A stretch of DNA of 64,000 nt from positions 5,157,508 through 5,221,507 of the forward strand of contig NZ_AP018222.1 in NCBI RefSeq assembly GCF_002368035.1, written 5' to 3'. The notes beneath the pieces are model-generated. The model saw only the letters and a program-made list of their open reading frames with translations. It had not been told where the DNA came from and made no database searches. This document shows, one piece after another, positions 60,948 to 64,000 of the stretch. The translations under genes and the position numbers were made by a program. Positions within the stretch are counted from its first letter, which is position 1. Every line of letters begins with the position of its first letter. This stretch comes from Nostoc linckia NIES-25 (lineage in GTDB: Bacteria > Cyanobacteriota > Cyanobacteriia > Cyanobacteriales > Nostocaceae).

Positions 60948-61396
60948 TGCTTTTCGCTTTTTAGGAGACTGGCGACAAGGGAAGGCGAGATGGGGAGACT
61001 TGTACTGAGCGGAGCCGAAGTATGGGGAGATGAGGAGGTGGGGAAAAGGTGAGCCAGCGCGGTCTTGGGGGTTTCCCCCATGAGCGACTGGCGTTAGCGA
61101 AGCGATAGCGACGCAGGAGCGTCACCCCGAAGGGGTTAAAGGTTAAAGGGAAAAGGAATAAATTTAATCTTTCCCCTTTTCCCCTTTCCCCTTTCCCTTT
61201 CCCCCTTACCCTTTTCCCTTTCCCTATGCCCAATGCCCCATGCCCATATATATGTGCATGAATATTTGAATATCATATTTTTGATATTCAAATTTAAGAA
61301 AATTTGTAACTAAAAAATAATAAACAGCAATGATTACCTAAGTGAAAGCCCTGAGCATTATATCCTGGTAATAGGTAGAAAACTTGGATTACTTCG
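60948..61396. other. Divergent TpsB/TpsA intergenic region with hairpin repeats
   Basis: 449 bp. Holds a second copy of TTGTACTGAGCGGAGCCGAA (60999) and the fourth GGGAAA hairpin at 61136-61225 (G/A arm, AATAAATTTAATCTTTCC core, C/T arm), then a short AT-rich stretch before the next ATG (61397). Promoters of both genes must lie here. Confidence 0.55.
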
Positions 61397-64000
61397 ATGT
61401 CACCACTGATTTCCATTGTCATCGTTAATTACAATCGGGAGGCTTACCTTCAACAAGCGATCGCCAGCGTCTTAGCCCAGACATGGCAAGACTTTGAGCT
61501 ATTAATTTGCGATGATGGATCTACAGATGGGTCAGTGGCGATCGCTAAAAGATATGCTCAAAAAGATGGGCGAGTACGGGTAATCCAAGGACACCATCAA
61601 GGAGTTGCTGCGGCTTGTAAAGCAGCGATTAATCAAACTACTGGCAGTTACATCGGTATAGTTGACAGTGATGATATCCTCGCCCCTACCGCCCTAGCCG
61701 AAACCGCCGCAGTCCTCAATCGCTACCCAGAAACAGGATTTGTTTATACTGACTATTTAAATATAGATGCAGATGGCAAAGTTCTCGGTTACGGCCATCG
61801 CTGTGATATCCCTTACTCAAAAGAAGGTTTGTTAGTCAACTTTATGACCTTCCACTTCCGCCTCATGCGTCGTAGCGTTTACGACCGAGTGGGGGGTGTC
61901 AATGCGTCCTTTGCTAGTACTTCCTATGATTACGATTTGTGTTTAAGACTTTCTGAAGTTACCCAAGTACGCCGAGTTAAACAGCCCTTGTACTTGTACC
62001 GAGTTCATTCTCAAAGCATCTCTGTTACTAGAAAAACCGAACAAATACTCTGGTCAAAAAAGGCGATCGCCCAAGCAATTTGGCGGCGCGGATTAGCAAA
62101 TAAATTACAAATCGATGTAGAATTTTCCACAGGTCGCTTCATCTTACGGCGCAAAAGAGAAGCAGGGGGGCAGAGGAGCAGGGGGGCAGAGGTGAAAGAA
62201 GGCCGCTGGCAAACCTTAGAGGAGGTGCCATGCACAGTTAGTAACGAAAATCTTTTTTCTCCGAACGTCTGGATAGAATCTCTGCTTTGTGTAAAAAAAT
62301 CTTTACTGTCTAATATTGCCGCTTCAATACTAGTTTTTGCCCCACTTTTGAGTGCCATCAGTCCCAAATTAGCCCAAGCACAGCAAATTGTTCCTGCTGC
62401 TGATGGTACAAACACAATTGTGACTCCCAACGGCAATCAACTCGATATCACCGGCGGTACAACTTCTGGTGATGGCGCTAATCTCTTCCACAGCTTTCAA
62501 CAATTTGGAATTTCACCAGAACAAATCGCCAACTTTCAAGCCAGCCCAGCCCTACAAAATATTCTTGGTAGAATCACTGGCGGTAATCCTTCCATCGTCA
62601 ATGGCTTAATTCAGGTAACTGGTGGTAGCCCTAACTTGTTCTTGATGAATCCAACCGGATTTATTTTTGGAGCAAACGCCAGCTTAAATGTACCTGGTGC
62701 TTTCACGGTGACAACAGCCAACGGCATCGGTTTTGGCAGCAGTTGGTTTAATGCCATCGGTGTTAACGATTACACTGCTTTAGTGGGAAACCCCAATGGA
62801 TTCGCCTTTAGTACTAGCCAACCAGGAGCGATCGTCAATGCTGGGAATTTGGCAGTCGGTACGGGGCAGAACTTGAATTTATTAGGTGGTACGGTGGTAA
62901 ACACTGGGCAAATTTCAGCACCAGGAGGACAGATTACCGTCACATCCGTACCAGGTCAAAATTGGGTGCGTCTCAGTCAGCCAGGAAATGTTTTGAGTCT
63001 AGAAATTCAACCCTTGGCTTCTAGTAGCAACCAGCCCAATAACTGGACAATTCCCATTGCATCTTTACCAGAATTGCTCACCGTTGGTAATACTAACACT
63101 GGGTTAACTGCTAATCCTGATGGTACCGTACAATTAACAGGCTCTAACGTCAAAATTCCTACAACTCCAGGTACAAACATTGTTTCTGGCACAGTGGATG
63201 TATCCAGCCAAACAGGCGGAACATTAACTGCTTTGGGTACAAAAGTGGGAGTAATTGATGCCAATATTAACGCCTCTGGAACCAACGGTGGCGGTAGTGT
63301 GTTAATTGGTGGCGATTACCAGGGTAAGGGGACTTTGCCCAATGCACAGCAGACTTATGTTAACTCCAACTCCGTAATTAATGCCGATAGTACTTTAAAT
63401 GGAAATGGCGGACGGGTAATTGTTTGGGGTGACAACGCAACCCAATATTTTGGTAACATTTCAGCTCGTGGAGGAGCAAATTCTGGCAATGGTGGTTTTG
63501 TAGAAGTATCGGGCAAAAACTTCTTGACCTTCAACGGTGCGGTAGATACTTCAGCCGCCAATGGTAGCTTTGGGACATTATTGCTAGACCCCACCACCTT
63601 GACTATTATCGATGGTGGAGTAGGGACTTTTGATGGCACAGCTGGCAACATTGCTTTTGGCGATGCAGACATTGGGGCGAATACAGTTTCATGGGGTGCG
63701 ATCGCTGCTTCCGGTGCAAATATCAACTTACAAGCCATAGGCAATATTACCATCAATGATATCACTGGAGCGACACCTGGAGTCACTACCGCTGCTGGTG
63801 TTGCGACATTAAACTTGGGTACTGGCGGTACCTTCAACCTCTCCTCACAAACCGGTTCTGTAAACTTTATCGATCCTAGTAACACAATTGCCACAACCGG
63901 AGGAGCGATAAATATTTCTGGAGCCAGTTTATCACTGGGAAATTTAGATACAAGTACTGGTGGTGGAAATAGTGGTAGCGTCAATTTGTCTACAACTGGC
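61397..64000 (+). CDS. GT2 glycosyltransferase fused in frame to TpsA/FHA secretion domain (partial)
   Basis: One uninterrupted frame of at least 868 codons; the window ends before the stop. Residues 1-225 are a GT2 glycosyltransferase: SPLISIVIVNYNREAYLQQA, ICDDGSTDGS, and D-x-D in VDSDDILAP. Then a low-complexity bridge (about 254-268, EAGGQRSRGAEVKEG) encoded by G-rich filler. Residues 300-328 look like a signal peptide (KKSLLSNIAASILVFAPLLS...AQA). From about 329 it is a TpsA (haemagglutination-activity) domain with NPTGFIFGANASLNVPG, then beta-helical G/N/T-rich repeats. A TpsA normally starts with its own signal; here it is 300 residues inside. I checked codon by codon that no stop separates the parts. 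Candidate internal starts include GTG codons at 62192 and 62225. Neighbour: TpsB. Confidence 0.85.
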   Translation, partial: MSPLISIVIVNYNREAYLQQAIASVLAQTWQDFELLICDDGSTDGSVAIAKRYAQKDGRVRVIQGHHQGVAAACKAAINQTTGSYIGIVDSDDILAPTALAETAAVLNRYPETGFVYTDYLNIDADGKVLGYGHRCDIPYSKEGLLVNFMTFHFRLMRRSVYDRVGGVNASFASTSYDYDLCLRLSEVTQVRRVKQPLYLYRVHSQSISVTRKTEQILWSKKAIAQAIWRRGLANKLQIDVEFSTGRFILRRKREAGGQRSRGAEVKEGRWQTLEEVPCTVSNENLFSPNVWIESLLCVKKSLLSNIAASILVFAPLLSAISPKLAQAQQIVPAADGTNTIVTPNGNQLDITGGTTSGDGANLFHSFQQFGISPEQIANFQASPALQNILGRITGGNPSIVNGLIQVTGGSPNLFLMNPTGFIFGANASLNVPGAFTVTTANGIGFGSSWFNAIGVNDYTALVGNPNGFAFSTSQPGAIVNAGNLAVGTGQNLNLLGGTVVNTGQISAPGGQITVTSVPGQNWVRLSQPGNVLSLEIQPLASSSNQPNNWTIPIASLPELLTVGNTNTGLTANPDGTVQLTGSNVKIPTTPGTNIVSGTVDVSSQTGGTLTALGTKVGVIDANINASGTNGGGSVLIGGDYQGKGTLPNAQQTYVNSNSVINADSTLNGNGGRVIVWGDNATQYFGNISARGGANSGNGGFVEVSGKNFLTFNGAVDTSAANGSFGTLLLDPTTLTIIDGGVGTFDGTAGNIAFGDADIGANTVSWGAIAASGANINLQAIGNITINDITGATPGVTTAAGVATLNLGTGGTFNLSSQTGSVNFIDPSNTIATTGGAINISGASLSLGNLDTSTGGGNSGSVNLSTTG
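62162..62206. repeat. G-rich filler inside the GT2-TpsA frame
   Basis: GCAGGGGGGCAGAGGAGCAG then GGGGGCAGAGGTG. Same style as the intergenic GGGGGAGCAGGGGGAGAAGG at 1919-1938. It stays in frame and forms the seam between the GT2 and signal-peptide parts. The second G-run could act as an SD for the GTG at 62192. Confidence 0.75.

Noticed and set aside
62225..62233. Out-of-frame ATG at 62231 as the TpsA start
   Set aside because: The ATG in GTGCCATGC is in a different frame from the TpsA domain; only the GTG codons at 62192 and 62225 are in frame.
62011..63984. Reverse-strand frames opposite the TpsA region (62011, 63007, 63355)
   Set aside because: Shadows of the long forward frame; Pro/Val/Ala-rich composition mirrors the G/N/T-rich sense repeats.
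1..64000. tRNA or rRNA genes
   Set aside because: I found no sequence with the T-arm box or CCA-type acceptor pairing that I could fold into a cloverleaf; a tRNAscan run would settle this.

Overview
The window looks like chromosome from a filamentous, phycoerythrin-containing cyanobacterium, probably Nostocales (Nostoc, Calothrix or Tolypothrix type). The evidence is: phycobilisome linkers, bilin lyases and a CpeR-type regulator; the frequent palindrome GCGATCGC (HIP1); a high-light-inducible protein; XisH/XisI; AAA_35-type ATPases; a giant Ser/Thr kinase-AAA-histidine kinase; and intergenic DNA full of short palindromes, tandem repeats and MITE-like elements. I saw no tRNA, rRNA or CRISPR array.

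Region 1 (1-9.6 kb) is a phycoerythrin rod assembly and regulation locus: a CpcS/CpeS-family lyase, a pentapeptide-repeat protein, a HEAT-repeat protein of the lyase/chaperone type, an orphan phycobiliprotein-like protein with the Cys-84 attachment motif, then cpeC, a second rod linker, cpeS, cpeT, cpeR, and an extra rod linker whose CpcD tail is replaced by a coiled coil. No cpeBA genes are present. Region 2 (9.8-12.7 kb) holds three leftward TerD-family genes, one fused to a vWA domain. Region 3 (13-28.9 kb) is mostly housekeeping and accessory: DacB, a PEP-CTERM protein bracketed by two inverted copies of a ~194-bp MITE, a SWIM zinc-finger protein, a lipoprotein, a penicillin-acylase-family enzyme carrying a repeat-derived insert, XisH/XisI, a small protein with a repeat-derived insert, TrmJ, a beta-lactamase-like hydrolase, a DUF2267 protein and an HLIP. 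Region 4 (29.5-37.9 kb) has divergent CDF and Nramp metal transporters, then the 1791-residue kinase.

Region 5 (38-48 kb) is the most interesting. A leftward gene run starts at a 44-residue microviridin-type precursor (leader PFFARFL, core TYKYPSDLEDK). It continues with two ATP-grasp macrocyclases (MdnB and MdnC types), a LamG-patatin phospholipase, a Gly-rich membrane hairpin protein, a fused ABC exporter with a C-terminal extension, a coiled-coil GUN4 protein and a small unknown. No GNAT acetyltransferase is present. The patatin, hairpin and GUN4 genes are not part of the textbook microviridin set and may form an undescribed accessory module.

Region 6 (49-53 kb) holds two AAA_35-family ATPases separated by repeat-rich DNA. 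Region 7 (54-59 kb) has an SLH-fasciclin-beta-barrel envelope protein, a DUF58 protein, a PNPOx-like protein and a secreted nuclease. Region 8 (59-64 kb) is a two-partner secretion locus. A leftward TpsB transporter is divergent from a very long rightward ORF that runs off the window; this ORF joins a GT2 glycosyltransferase in frame to an internal signal peptide and a TpsA secretion domain.
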